Notes under the pieces: model-generated
Told to the model about the DNA's origin: nothing
What the model saw: only the letters and a program-made list of their open reading frames with translations
The model's database searches: none
Made by a program: the position numbers and the translations under genes
Shown here: positions 1-8,897 of the stretch, piece after piece
Numbering within the stretch: the stretch's first letter is position 1
Layout of the letters: each line of letters opens with the position of its first letter
From: Streptomyces sp. CG1
Lineage (GTDB): Bacteria > Actinomycetota > Actinomycetes > Streptomycetales > Streptomycetaceae
Assembly (NCBI RefSeq): GCF_041080625.1
Contig: NZ_CP163518.1
Span: 9,293,501-9,357,500, forward strand
DNA: 64,000 nt
Direction: 5' to 3'

Positions 1-628
1 GGGAGCGGTGCCGGGCGAGATGCGGATCGGCGGCTTCGGCGGCGCGGAGGGCCTGGCCGACTGGCTGCGCACCCAACAGGTGGACGCGCTGATCGATGCC
101 ACCCATCCCTTCGCCGAGACGATCACGGCTCACGCCGCCCACGCCGCGGCGGCCACCGGAGTGCCGGCGGTGGTACTGCGCCGCCCCGGCTGGCGGCCGG
201 GCCCCGGCGACCGCTGGCACGACGTCCCGTCCCTGGCCGACGCCGCCGCGACGCTGCCCGCTCTCGGCCGCCGGGTGTTCCTCAGCACCGGACGCCTGGG
301 CCTGGCCACCTTCGCCCATCTGACGGACCTGCACTTCGTGGTCCGCTCGGTGGAGCCACCCGAGCCGCCCATGCCGCCGGACACCGAACTGGTCCTGGCA
401 CGCGGCCCGTTCACCGTCGCCGCCGAGACGGAGCTGCTGCGCGCACACCGCATCGAGGTGCTGGTGACCAAGGACAGCGGCGGCGAGGCCACGGCCGCGA
501 AACTGACCGCCGCACGGGAACTCGGGCTGCCCGTCGTCGTCGTACGCCGCCCTCCGCTGCCGCCGGGTGTGACGGCGGTGCCCGATGCGGCGGGGGTGCT
601 GGAGCGGCTCGGCCTCAGCCCTGCGTGA
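1..628 (+). CDS. cobK: Precorrin-6A reductase CobK, 5' partial
   Basis: The product is the C-terminal ~208 residues of the NADPH-dependent reductase that converts precorrin-6A to precorrin-6B in cobalamin ring synthesis. The frame is open to the window edge, and the family is usually about 240-250 residues, so roughly 35-40 N-terminal residues, including the first nucleotide-binding strand, lie outside. Visible family signatures are IGGFGG near the start, DATHPFA, the FLSTGR strand and VTKDSGG. It is convergent with cobF downstream, which fits a split cob cluster. The GTG at position 8 is an internal codon, not the start. Confidence 0.9.
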   Translation, partial: GAVPGEMRIGGFGGAEGLADWLRTQQVDALIDATHPFAETITAHAAHAAAATGVPAVVLRRPGWRPGPGDRWHDVPSLADAAATLPALGRRVFLSTGRLGLATFAHLTDLHFVVRSVEPPEPPMPPDTELVLARGPFTVAAETELLRAHRIEVLVTKDSGGEATAAKLTAARELGLPVVVVRRPPLPPGVTAVPDAAGVLERLGLSPA

Positions 629-734
629 GGACGGACGGAGTGGCCCGTACGGGTTCCCCGGTGACAGTCACGGGGGCACGATCGCACAGGTGGCCCAGTG
701 CCGCATACGGGGCGGTCCGCCCGGGTGCCGCTCC

Positions 735-1508
735 CTACTGATCGCCCGGGTTCCTGCGCAGCAGATACGTGTCCATGATCCAGCCCTTGCGCTCACGGGC
801 CTCGGCCCGCACCCGCTCGATGCGCGGACCGGCCTCGGCGATCGGGCCGGAGACCAGGATCTCGTCCGGGGTGCCGAGGTACGCGCCCCAGTAGATGTCG
901 ATGTCGTCCTCGGCGTACTGCCTGAACGCCTGGTGCGCGTCCAGCATCACGACCACGTCGTCCACGCCTTCGGGGAAGCCCTCGGCCAGCCTCCGCCCCG
1001 TGGTGATCTGCACCGGCCGGGCCACCCGGTTCAGGCCCGTGCGATGCCGGGCGACCAGCGTGGAGACGCTGCTGACGCCGGGTATGACGTCGTACTCGAA
1101 CGCCACCGCGCCGCGTGCCAGCACCTCCTGAAGAATCCCGAGCGTGCTGTCGTACAACGCCGGATCGCCCCACACGAGGAAGGCGCCGGTGCCGTCCTCG
1201 CCCAGCTCCTCGGCGATCAGTCGCTCGTAGATCCCGGCGCGGGCGCTGCGCCAGTCCTCCACGGCCGGCGAGTACGCCGGCCCGCCCGCCTTACGGTCCC
1301 GCTCCGGATCACGGGCCTCCACCACTCGGTACGACACCTCGGGCAGATGCGCGCCCAACATGTCCCGGCGGAGCTGCGTGAGATCGCTCTTCACCTCGCC
1401 CTTGTCGAGCAGGAAGAACACGTCCGTGCTCCGCAGCGCGCCGACGGCCTGCAGGGTCAGCTGCTCGGGGTCGCCCGCGCCGATACCGATGACATGAATC
1501 TTTCGCAC
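735..1508 (-). CDS. cobF: Precorrin-6A synthase (deacetylating) CobF
   Basis: This is a 257-residue SAM-dependent tetrapyrrole methylase of the aerobic cobalamin pathway. It methylates C1 and removes the acetyl group of precorrin-5 to give precorrin-6A. The N-terminus reads VRKIHVIGIGAGDPEQLT, the glycine-rich SAM-binding loop of the family. Further markers are WGDPALYDST near residue 115 and VIPGVSSVS near 140. An open frame continues upstream to 1616, but homology begins at the GTG at 1508, and the length matches the family. Neighbouring cobK, the next enzyme in the pathway, supports the call. Confidence 0.93.
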   Translation of the reverse strand: MRKIHVIGIGAGDPEQLTLQAVGALRSTDVFFLLDKGEVKSDLTQLRRDMLGAHLPEVSYRVVEARDPERDRKAGGPAYSPAVEDWRSARAGIYERLIAEELGEDGTGAFLVWGDPALYDSTLGILQEVLARGAVAFEYDVIPGVSSVSTLVARHRTGLNRVARPVQITTGRRLAEGFPEGVDDVVVMLDAHQAFRQYAEDDIDIYWGAYLGTPDEILVSGPIAEAGPRIERVRAEARERKGWIMDTYLLRRNPGDQ

Positions 1509-1576
1509 ACCCCGAGTCTGCCGCATGCCACTGACACCACGTCCATCGCCTCTGCAGACGCCACGCCGTCGTCGGT

Positions 1577-2092
1577 TCAGGCCCCGCGCCCGCCGAGCCG
1601 GGGCGCCTCGGTGCATGCGTCCACCGGGCCGGAGCCGTCCGCCACCCGGTCCGCCAGCTCCCGCGCCCAGCGGGCGAGTCCAGGCAGGTCCATCCCGTAC
1701 GAACGGTCCGCCTCACGTGCCGCCGCCCACTCCTCGACCGCGGCCGCGCCCCGCCGCAACAGCCGCGGCCCGCCGACGGCGTTGCCGCGGGCCGCGTGGG
1801 TGAGCCCGACCGCCAGCTGGGCCAGGCCCCGCCACAGCGCGCGCTCGTCCTCCGGGCCCGACTTCCAGGCGTCCTCGAACACCTCGTGCGCGTGGAACGG
1901 CTTCCCCGCGTCCAGCAGTTCCTGCGCCTCGGCGACCGTCTCGTCGGGCGTCCGTACGACGCCTTCCGGCTGCCGGGCGACGCCCTCCGCGCCGTACGGC
2001 AGCGGCCGCCCGAGTCCGTCCCGGGGCCGCGCGCTGCGTGCCCGCCCGTCCGCGTCCCGGTCCCTGGCATCCGATGCGTCCGTGTTGGTCAT
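1577..2092 (-). CDS. DUF309-family protein
   Basis: A 171-residue protein with the DUF309 core in its central part: a helix with FHAHEVFEDAWK, followed by LWRGLAQLAVGLTHAARGN. The conserved His/Glu of HAHEVFE is thought to bind metal, but no reaction is established for the family. The first ~40 residues are charged and low-complexity (Asp/Arg-rich). The start is taken at the ATG at 2092 (MTNTDASDARD). The longer open frame to 2197 would run into tRNA-Pro sequence and has no homology. It lies upstream of cobF on the same strand. Confidence 0.8.
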   Translation of the reverse strand: MTNTDASDARDRDADGRARSARPRDGLGRPLPYGAEGVARQPEGVVRTPDETVAEAQELLDAGKPFHAHEVFEDAWKSGPEDERALWRGLAQLAVGLTHAARGNAVGGPRLLRRGAAAVEEWAAAREADRSYGMDLPGLARWARELADRVADGSGPVDACTEAPRLGGRGA

Positions 2093-2197
2093 AACGCCGA
2101 TTGTCCCCCGTGCACCCCGAGCCCACTTCGATCCACCCCCAGGCGTGGGGTAAAGTGCTGTTCGCGCGATCACGCGGGTCACCGCGAGTGAGCGCAT

Positions 2198-2271
<74 letters not shown>

Positions 2272-2280
2272 CGGGGAAAC

Positions 2281-2339
2281 ACAGTGTGGCCGAGGGGCCG
2301 TATCGGAGCAGTCCGGTACGGCCCCTCGGCCGTGACTGT
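2281..2339 (+). terminator. Long GC-rich hairpin after tRNA-Pro
   Basis: An almost perfect inverted repeat of about 27 bp per arm with a 4-nt loop (GCAG). The arm core GGCCGAGGGGCCGTA pairs with TACGGCCCCTCGGCC. It begins 9 nt after the tRNA, as expected for its terminator, and ends about 28 nt before the next gene. There is no U-tract, as is usual in Streptomyces. Confidence 0.8.
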
Positions 2340-2367
2340 GGGGAGAGGAGACAGGGAGGCCACATCC

Positions 2368-3372
2368 ATGGCGGAACGGACGATGCGGGCGGTGGTGGCC
2401 GAGCGCCCCGGCGGCCCGGAGGTGCTGCGCCTGCGCGAGGTGCCGCGGCCGTCGGCGCGGCCGGGCTGGGTCCTGGTGCGGATCACGGCCTTCGGGCTCA
2501 ACCGTTCCGAGCTGTTCACCCGGCGCGGCTGGTCGCCCGGCGTGGAACTGCCCCGCATCCTCGGCATCGAGGGCGTCGGCGTGGTGGCCGAATCCCTCGA
2601 CCCCCGGCTGCCGGAGGGCACCGCCGTCGCCGCCGCCATGGGCGGAATGGGCCGCCACTTCGACGGCGCGTACGCGGAGTACGCCCTGATCCCGAGCGCG
2701 CAGCTGATGCCGATCCGTACCGACCTGCCCTGGCCGCTGGTGGCCGCCCTGCCCGAGGCCTATCTCACCGCCTACGGCTCGCTGGAGGCCCTCGAGATGC
2801 GCCCGGGACAGCGCCTGCTGGTCCGCGCGGCCACCTCGGGCGTCGGCATGGCCGCCCTAGACCTCGCGCGTGACCAGGGGCTGGAGGTGGCCGGCACGAC
2901 GCGCGATCCCGCCAAGTCAGCGGCCGTACGCGCCGCCGGCGCCCAGCACGTCGTACTGGACGAAGGCGGCGCGCTGCCCGACCGGGTGAAGGAGGTGTGG
3001 CCCGACGGTGCCGACCGGGTGCTGGACCTCGTCGGCGGCCCCGCCCTGCTGGACTCGCTGCGGTCCCTCGCGCCGCGCGGACGGGTGTGCTGCACCGGCT
3101 GTCTGTCGGACGAATGGCTCATCCCGTCCTTCGAGCCACTGGAGGACATCCCGTCCGGCGCCGCCCTGACCACCTTCTCCAGCAGCACCGTGAACACCGG
3201 CGACTGGGCCGCGCGAGCGCTTCAGGAGATCCTCGACCGGGTCGCGGACGGTTCGGTGCGTCCGGCTCTCGACCGGGTCTTCCCGCTGGCCGAACTTCCC
3301 GACGCCCACCGGTACATGGAGGAGAACCGCGCGGCCGGCAAGGTGGTGGTGAGCAACTTGCCGGCCGCGTGA
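2368..3372 (+). CDS. Zinc-independent quinone oxidoreductase-like MDR enzyme
   Basis: A 334-residue medium-chain dehydrogenase/reductase. The N-terminal GroES-like domain contains GLNRSELFTRRGW and ILGIEGVGVV. The Rossmann domain carries VRAATSGVGMAALDLA near residue 155 as NAD(P)-binding motif. Neither the catalytic nor the structural zinc cysteines of alcohol dehydrogenases are present, so an NADPH-dependent quinone or enone reductase is more likely than an alcohol dehydrogenase. The ATG at 2368 is preceded by GGAGAGGAGACAGGGAGG. The substrate cannot be read from the sequence. It ends 16 bp from the convergent ABC operon. Confidence 0.85.
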   Translation: MAERTMRAVVAERPGGPEVLRLREVPRPSARPGWVLVRITAFGLNRSELFTRRGWSPGVELPRILGIEGVGVVAESLDPRLPEGTAVAAAMGGMGRHFDGAYAEYALIPSAQLMPIRTDLPWPLVAALPEAYLTAYGSLEALEMRPGQRLLVRAATSGVGMAALDLARDQGLEVAGTTRDPAKSAAVRAAGAQHVVLDEGGALPDRVKEVWPDGADRVLDLVGGPALLDSLRSLAPRGRVCCTGCLSDEWLIPSFEPLEDIPSGAALTTFSSSTVNTGDWAARALQEILDRVADGSVRPALDRVFPLAELPDAHRYMEENRAAGKVVVSNLPAA

Positions 3373-3388
3373 ACCGGTGTCCTGGCGT

Positions 3389-4276
3389 TCAGCCCTTGTT
3401 GGAGCCGAGGGTCAGGCCGCTGACGAACTGGCGCTGGAGTGCGAAGTACACGACCAGCGTGGGGATGGCCGTCAGGAGGGAGCCTGCCGCCACCAGGTTG
3501 GGGTCGGTGAAGTACTGGCCGGAGAGGTTGTTCAGAGCCGACGTGATCGGCATGTTCTGACCGGTCGAGATCAGGACGAGCGCCCAGAAGAAGTCGTTGT
3601 AGATCCAGATCGACAGCAGGGTCGCCAGGGCTGCCATCGCCGGCTTGCACAGCGGCAGTGTGATCTGCCAGTACAGCCGCCACACCGAGGCGCCGTCGAC
3701 CAGCGCCGCCTCCGTCAGCTCGTGCGGCAGCGAGCGCATGTAGTTGCTCAGCACGAACGCGCAGAACCCGGACTGGAACGCCACATGGATGAGGACCAGG
3801 CCGAGCGCGGAGTCGTACAGCTTGCCGCTCGCCGTGATGCCCGGCAGGTTCGTCAGCAGGTACAGCCGGTACAGCGGGGTGATGATGACCTGCTGCGGGA
3901 GCAGGTTGCCGGCCGTGAAGACCAGCAGCAGGGCCAGGTTGAGGCGGAAGTCGAAGCGGCTGACGTAGAACGCCACGCAGGAGGACAGGAACAGGGTCAG
4001 CAGCACGGCCGGCACCGCGATGATCAGCGTGTTGCCGAAGTAGTGCAGCATGTCCGACTGCTTGAAGGCGTTCGTGAAGTTCTCGAAGGTCAGCTTGTCC
4101 GGCCAGGAGACATAGCCCTTGGTACTGGTCTCGCTGTACGGCCGCAGCGCCGAGAAGACCGCCCACAGCAGCGGGGCCAGCCACGCCAGCGCCGTACCGG
4201 CGAGGAAGACGTGCAGCACGATCCGGGCGGGGCGGATCGGGGCGCGCCGCTTCAGCGGCAGGGTGGTGCTGCTCAT
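3389..4276 (-). CDS. Carbohydrate ABC transporter permease (MalG type)
   Basis: A 295-residue inner-membrane permease with about six transmembrane segments. The first lies near residues 22-42 and a large extracytoplasmic loop follows. The EAA loop that contacts the ATPase reads EAALVDGASVWRLYWQITLP. Start and stop overlap the upstream permease gene (ATGA at 4273-4276), so the two are translationally coupled. Together with 4273-5265 and the binding protein it forms a CUT1 sugar importer. No ATPase gene is present, as is usual for Streptomyces CUT1 systems, which share a multitasking MsiK-type ATPase. Confidence 0.93.
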   Translation of the reverse strand: MSSTTLPLKRRAPIRPARIVLHVFLAGTALAWLAPLLWAVFSALRPYSETSTKGYVSWPDKLTFENFTNAFKQSDMLHYFGNTLIIAVPAVLLTLFLSSCVAFYVSRFDFRLNLALLLVFTAGNLLPQQVIITPLYRLYLLTNLPGITASGKLYDSALGLVLIHVAFQSGFCAFVLSNYMRSLPHELTEAALVDGASVWRLYWQITLPLCKPAMAALATLLSIWIYNDFFWALVLISTGQNMPITSALNNLSGQYFTDPNLVAAGSLLTAIPTLVVYFALQRQFVSGLTLGSNKG

Positions 4277-5265
4277 GCGCGACGCTCCTTCCGGAAGGTG
4301 GCGATCAGGTAGGGGATGATCACCGCTAGGGAGATCACCAGCAGGACGACGGCGATCGCGGAGCCGTAACCGATGCGGCTGGACTCGCCGATGATGTTGT
4401 TGGTGACCAGGATCGACAGCAACTCCGTGCCCTGGGCGCCCTTGTTGAAGACGAAGACCAGGTCGAAGGCGCGCAGCGCCTCGATGATGGTGACGACCAG
4501 GACGACCGTGTTGGTCGGGCGCAGGGTGGGGAAGATGACGCTCTTGAACGTCTGCCACTCGTTCGCGCCGTCCAGCGCGGCGGCCTCCCTGAGCGACGGG
4601 TCGACGCTCTTCAGGCCGGCCAGGTAGAGGATCATCATGTAGCCGGTGTGCCGCCAGGACGCGGCGATCAGGATCGCCCACAGGTTCAGATGCGGGTCGC
4701 CGATCCAGTCGATGTAGTGGCCGGGCTTGTTGGCGCCGATGATGCTGTTGATCAGGCCGGTGTCCGGGTTGTAGACCAGCTGCCAGACGAAACCGATGCA
4801 GGCCATCGAGATGACGACCGGCAGGAAGAACGCGGTCTGGTAGACCCGGCTGAAGCGGATCCGCTTGTCCAGCTGCACGGCCAGGAACAGGCCGAACGGC
4901 GTCGGGATCAGGATCAGCACCACGAACCAGATCACGTTGTGCTCGACGGCCGGCCAGAACTGCGGGTTGTCGTTGAAGAGCTGCGTGAAGTTGTCCAGGC
5001 CCACCCACTTGATCGAGCCGAACCCGATGCCGTCCCAGGTGGTGAAGGCGAGGAAGATCGAGGCGATGGCGGTGACCCAGACCAGGGCCACGTGCAGGAT
5101 CGTCGGCACGCCCGCCATCAGGGCGAGCGTGATCCGGTCGCGGCGGGTCAGCAGGCGGCGGTGGCTGTGTGCGGCCCGCGTTCGCGCGGGCGAGGCGCCC
5201 GGAGGCGGCACCGCGGCGGCCTCCGGGGTCTGCGTCGTCGTATCGGTCGTCATCGGGTCGCTCAC
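4273..5265 (-). CDS. Carbohydrate ABC transporter permease (MalF type)
   Basis: A 330-residue membrane permease. About 40 hydrophilic N-terminal residues rich in Thr, Pro and Ala precede the first membrane helix (about residues 47-72). The EAA motif reads EAAALDGANEWQTFKSVIFP. The GTG at 5265 overlaps the stop of the binding-protein gene (GTGA), which argues for that start; an ATG at 5253 is the alternative. It pairs with the downstream permease to form the membrane channel of a sugar importer. Confidence 0.92.
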   Translation of the reverse strand: MSDPMTTDTTTQTPEAAAVPPPGASPARTRAAHSHRRLLTRRDRITLALMAGVPTILHVALVWVTAIASIFLAFTTWDGIGFGSIKWVGLDNFTQLFNDNPQFWPAVEHNVIWFVVLILIPTPFGLFLAVQLDKRIRFSRVYQTAFFLPVVISMACIGFVWQLVYNPDTGLINSIIGANKPGHYIDWIGDPHLNLWAILIAASWRHTGYMMILYLAGLKSVDPSLREAAALDGANEWQTFKSVIFPTLRPTNTVVLVVTIIEALRAFDLVFVFNKGAQGTELLSILVTNNIIGESSRIGYGSAIAVVLLVISLAVIIPYLIATFRKERRA

Positions 5266-6575
5266 TCGGACGCGAAGATCGTCTTCTTCTGGCGCTCGAT
5301 GGACGACAGCAGGCTGTCCACGTCCTTGGGGTTCTGCAGGAACTTCTGCAGTCCCGGCTGCATCACCGTGGAGGTGAAGTCGGGCCGGGAGTCGCGGTCC
5401 ATGAACTGGGTGAGGCTCTTGGCGCTGCCGATCATCTCGAACGCCTTCTTCTGCAGCGCCGAGTACGCCGAGGTGCTGGCCTTGTCGGAGGCGGCGACCA
5501 CGCTCGGGTCGGTCTTGAGATACATCTCCTCGGCGGCCGGGCTGCCCAGGTATTCCAGCAGCTTGACGACACCGGCGTGGTTCTTCGGAGCCTTGCTGAC
5601 CATGAAGCCGTCGGTCGGCGCCTCGACCGTCTCCTGGCCGTACGCGGAGTTGATCTCCGGGAAGGGGAAGAAGTCGAGGTCGTCCAGGTCGGCCTTGTTG
5701 GTGAACTGCTGGGCCACGAAGGAGCCGAGGAGATACATGCCGGCCTTCTTCGACACCAGTGTCTGCGCGGCGTCCTCCCAGGTACGGCCCATGAAGCCGT
5801 CCTGGTGGTAGGGGAGCAGTTCGGCCCAGTGGTCGAAGACGGCCTTCACCTTGGCGTCGGTCCAGGAGGCCTTGCCGGCCATCAACTGGACGTGGAAATC
5901 ATAGCCGTTGAGGCGGAAGTTGATCTGGTCGAAGGTGCCCATCGCCGGCCAGGCGTCCTTGTCGCCGAAGGCGAACGGGACCAGGCCGTCCTTCTTCATC
6001 TGCTTGCACAGGGCGACCAGCGCGTCCCAGGTGGCGGGGATCTTGTAGCCGTGCTGCTGGAAGACGCTCTTGCGGTAGAAGACCGCCCAGGGATACGTCG
6101 TCACCGGCACGAAGTAGTACTTGCCGTCCTCGCCCTTGCTGAGCTTCTTCATCGCGTCCGGGAAATTGTCCCCGATCTTCTGCCACACGTCGTCGACCGG
6201 TGTGGCCAGCTTCTTCGCCGCGAAGAACTGCATGCGGTATCCGGCGAACCAGTTGAACACGTCGTCCGGCGTGCCCTGCAGATACGAGTTGATCTGCTCC
6301 TGGAAGGTGTTGTGGTCCTTCGTGTTCACATCGACCGTGATGCCGGACTGCTTCTTGAAGTCCGCGTACACGGCCGCGAAGGCCTTCTTCGGCACGGCGT
6401 CCGAGGCGTTGGAGCCGAGCGTGACGGTCTTCGGGTCGGAGGAGGAACCGCTGCCTCCGCAGGCGGACAGCAAGGGGATACCGGCACCGGCGAGCAGGGC
6501 GGCACCGCCTGCTCCGCGCAGCAGCGAGCGACGGCTGGGACCGGGGACGGAAGCACCGGAGGGGGAGAGGCGCAT
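5262..6575 (-). CDS. Sugar-binding lipoprotein of ABC transporter
   Basis: A 437-residue extracellular solute-binding protein of family 1. The N-terminus has twin arginines (SRRSLLRGAGG), a hydrophobic stretch and the lipobox LLSAC, with lipidated Cys near residue 39. Tat export is therefore possible. The mature part shows the family traits EQINSYLQGTPDDVFNWF and GDKDAWPAMG. It is the first gene of the three-gene importer operon and captures an oligosaccharide or sugar outside the cell. The sugar is not identifiable here, and no glycosidase lies nearby to suggest one. Confidence 0.92.
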   Translation of the reverse strand: MRLSPSGASVPGPSRRSLLRGAGGAALLAGAGIPLLSACGGSGSSSDPKTVTLGSNASDAVPKKAFAAVYADFKKQSGITVDVNTKDHNTFQEQINSYLQGTPDDVFNWFAGYRMQFFAAKKLATPVDDVWQKIGDNFPDAMKKLSKGEDGKYYFVPVTTYPWAVFYRKSVFQQHGYKIPATWDALVALCKQMKKDGLVPFAFGDKDAWPAMGTFDQINFRLNGYDFHVQLMAGKASWTDAKVKAVFDHWAELLPYHQDGFMGRTWEDAAQTLVSKKAGMYLLGSFVAQQFTNKADLDDLDFFPFPEINSAYGQETVEAPTDGFMVSKAPKNHAGVVKLLEYLGSPAAEEMYLKTDPSVVAASDKASTSAYSALQKKAFEMIGSAKSLTQFMDRDSRPDFTSTVMQPGLQKFLQNPKDVDSLLSSIERQKKTIFASE

Positions 6576-6906
6576 GGCGGCTCCTGAGGAAAACAGGGCT
6601 CGGTCAAGGGGATGAGTTGATCACCGAAAGGTCGTCGAAACCGCTCAGAAACCAACTCGACCGAACATCGTGGGCGTAATAACAGCCCCAAGTCCGCTCA
6701 TGCGTCAATAGGTCGGCCTCCACTGGACTGTCTCTTGCCCGAAACGTAATCGTCATCGTTACCTGCGAGTTCGCCGGAGCGCGGAGCCGGCGGCCCCCGC
6801 GGCGCGGGCAGCCGTGGGGGCTGTGTGAACACGGGTGATTCCGCTTTCGGTTCTGACCAGCGGTTCGGGTTCGGCTCAGCAGGTGCGGGTCCTGCTGATC
6901 GGCGGT
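6576..6906 (-). promoter_or_regulatory. Promoter region of the sugar ABC operon
   Basis: This 331-bp gap between the importer operon and a GntR gene holds no ORF that looks coding. On the minus strand TTGACG (6703-6708) and TGTTAT (6679-6684) are separated by 18 bp, a plausible vegetative promoter about 100 bp before the binding-protein start. Further upstream, GTAA-N9-TTAC around 6741-6757 is a possible but weak operator. Confidence 0.4.
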
Positions 6907-7698
6907 TCAGGCCCTGACGAGCAGCTGGAAGTCGAAGGTGTACCGCGAGGCCCGGTACACATGGCTGCCGTACTCCACCGGCCGGCCCGTGAGGTCGTAC
7001 GCGGTGCGCCGCATGGTGAGCAGGGCCGCGCCCGCCTTCTCGTCCAGCAGGGCGCCCTCCTCGGCTGTCGCGCTGCGGGCGCCGATGGACTGACGGGCGC
7101 TGTGCAGGACGATGCCGGCGGATCGCATCATGCGGTACAGGCCCGTCGACTCCAGCCGCTCCGTGGGGAGTTCGAGCAGGTCGGCCGGCAGATAGTTGCA
7201 CAGGAACGCCACCGGCCGGCCGTGGGTGCGGCGCAGCCGCTCCAGCACGGTGACCTCGGCGCCCTCCGTGAGGGCGAGGGCCGCGGTCACCTCCGGGGGT
7301 GCCTGGATCCGTTCGTTGCGCAGCACCCGGGTGGTCGGGCCCTGTCCGGCCGACTCCAGGTCGTCGTAGAGGCTGCTGAGTTCCAGTGGCCGTCTGACCT
7401 TGCTGTGCACAATCTGCGTGCCCACCCCGCGGCGGCGCACCAGCAGCCCCTTGTCGACGAGGGACTGGATCGCCTGGCGCACGGTGGGCCGGGACAGGCC
7501 GAGGCGTACGGAGAGGTCGACCTCGTTGCCCAGCAGGTTGCCCGGGGCCAGCGTGCCGTGTTCGATGGCCGCCTCCAACTGCTGGGCGAGCTGGTGGTAC
7601 AGCGGCACCGGGCTCGTGCGGTCCAGGGCGAAGGCGAGCGAGTCGAGCGCGCGATCACCCGGTGCCGTTCGCTGCTCGGTGCGGTGTACTGGGCTCAT
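6907..7698 (-). CDS. GntR/HutC-family transcriptional regulator
   Basis: A 263-residue repressor-type protein. The winged HTH lies at about residues 35-95 (NEVDLSVRLGLSRPTVRQAIQSLVDKGLLVRRRGVGT). A UTRA effector domain follows, ending in VEYGSHVYRASRYTFDFQL. HutC-type regulators bind small metabolites such as sugar phosphates or histidine intermediates. It is divergent from a ribose/inositol-type transport operon and probably controls it through the TGT-N4-ACA motifs in the 180-bp gap. It could also act on the CUT1 operon on its other side. Confidence 0.9.
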   Translation of the reverse strand: MSPVHRTEQRTAPGDRALDSLAFALDRTSPVPLYHQLAQQLEAAIEHGTLAPGNLLGNEVDLSVRLGLSRPTVRQAIQSLVDKGLLVRRRGVGTQIVHSKVRRPLELSSLYDDLESAGQGPTTRVLRNERIQAPPEVTAALALTEGAEVTVLERLRRTHGRPVAFLCNYLPADLLELPTERLESTGLYRMMRSAGIVLHSARQSIGARSATAEEGALLDEKAGAALLTMRRTAYDLTGRPVEYGSHVYRASRYTFDFQLLVRA

Positions 7699-7737
7699 GC
7701 CTCCCAGGTGTAGGTCCGGGGAGGTGAAGGTGTCAAT

Positions 7738-7785
7738 GGTTTGTACTTACATTCGGACCTGCTTGTGAAATGATGTCTTAACAAA
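7738..7785. promoter_or_regulatory. Candidate operators, TGT-N4-ACA
   Basis: TGTAAGTACAAACC (7738-7751, minus strand) and TGTCTTAACAAA (7774-7785, plus strand) both contain TGT-N4-ACA. The first matches 13 of 14 bases with TGTCAGTACAAACC at 15381-15394. The sites flank the -35 element of the transport operon. The binding protein is inferred to be the adjacent HutC-type regulator or the LacI regulator at 15445. Confidence 0.45.
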
Positions 7786-7788
7786 GTA

Positions 7789-7817
7789 TTGACAGCGGGC
7801 TCGCCAAGGACTTGTAT
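7789..7817 (+). promoter_or_regulatory. Promoter of the inositol/ribose-type ABC operon
   Basis: TTGACA at 7789-7794 is followed after 17 bp by TTGTAT at 7812-7817. The spacing is ideal, the -35 is consensus and the -10 is imperfect. It lies 60 bp before the binding-protein start. Confidence 0.45.
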
Positions 7818-7877
7818 CCCGTCCCAACGCAACAGCGTCCCTTCCCCCCGTCGCACGCACAGTGAGGTGCTGGAAAG

Positions 7878-8897
7878 ATGGACCGCTCTTCTCCCTCCCG
7901 CTCCCGGAGACTGGCCCCGATGGTGGCCGTCGCCGCCGCGGCCGCCCTGACGCTGGCGGGCTGCGCCAGCGCCCATGGCGGCAAGAAGGCCGAGGAGGCG
8001 GCACAGAACGCCTCGGCGGGCAAGGCCAATACCCCGCGCATGACCGTCGCACTGGTCACCCACCAGGCGCCCGGTGACACCTTCTGGGACACCGTCCGCA
8101 AGGGTGCCGAGGCCGCCGCTGCCAAGGACAACATCAAGCTCGTCTACTCCGCGGACCCGAACGCCGGCAACCAGGCGAACCTGGTGCAGAACGCGATCGA
8201 CCAGAAGGTCGACGGCATCGCGGTCACCCTGGCCAAACCGGACGCGATGAAGGGCGTCATCGGCAAGGCGGAGCAGTCCGGCATCCCCGTGGTGGGCCTG
8301 AACTCGGGACTGAGCGACTGGAAGAAGCTCGGCATGCTGGAGTTCTTCGGGCAGGACGAGAGCGTGGCGGGCGAGGCCTTCGGCGACAAGCTGAACACCA
8401 CCGGCGCCAAGAAGATCGTCTGTGTCGTCCAGGAGCAGGGCAATGTGGGCCTCACCCAGCGCTGCGACGGTGTGCAGAAGACGTTCAAGGGCACGACTGA
8501 GACGCTGTATGTGAACGGCACGGACATGCCGTCCGTGCGGTCGACGATCACGGCGAAGCTGAAGCAGGACTCGTCGATCGACACGGTCGTCACCCTCGGC
8601 GCGCCGTTCGCGCTGACCGCCGTGCAGTCGGTGGGCGACGCGGGCAGCAAGGCGAAGGTGGCCACCTTCGACCTGAACAAAGACCTGGTGAAGGCGGTCC
8701 AGAACGGATCGATCGAGTTCGCCGTCGACCAGCAGCCCTATCTGCAGGGCTACCTGGCGGTCGACGCCCTGTGGCTCTACAAGTACAACGGCAACTACAG
8801 CGGCGGCGGGGTGCAGCCGGTGCTGACCGGCCCGGCCTTCGTCGACAAGTCCAACGTCGACAAGGTGGCCGAGTTCGCCGCGAAGGGGACCCGGTGA
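7878..8897 (+). CDS. Sugar/cyclitol-binding lipoprotein (periplasmic-binding type 1)
   Basis: A 339-residue binding protein with an N-terminal signal and lipobox LAGC (Cys near residue 29). The fold family is the RbsB-like periplasmic binding protein: DTFWDTVRKGAEAAAAK, KVDGIAVTLAKPDAM, GIPVVGLNSG and the hinge segment LQGYLAVDALW are visible. It delivers a sugar or cyclitol to the permease encoded next; the stop and start overlap by one base (TGATG). The downstream IolE-like isomerase suggests myo-inositol or a relative as ligand. Confidence 0.9.
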   Translation: MDRSSPSRSRRLAPMVAVAAAAALTLAGCASAHGGKKAEEAAQNASAGKANTPRMTVALVTHQAPGDTFWDTVRKGAEAAAAKDNIKLVYSADPNAGNQANLVQNAIDQKVDGIAVTLAKPDAMKGVIGKAEQSGIPVVGLNSGLSDWKKLGMLEFFGQDESVAGEAFGDKLNTTGAKKIVCVVQEQGNVGLTQRCDGVQKTFKGTTETLYVNGTDMPSVRSTITAKLKQDSSIDTVVTLGAPFALTAVQSVGDAGSKAKVATFDLNKDLVKAVQNGSIEFAVDQQPYLQGYLAVDALWLYKYNGNYSGGGVQPVLTGPAFVDKSNVDKVAEFAAKGTR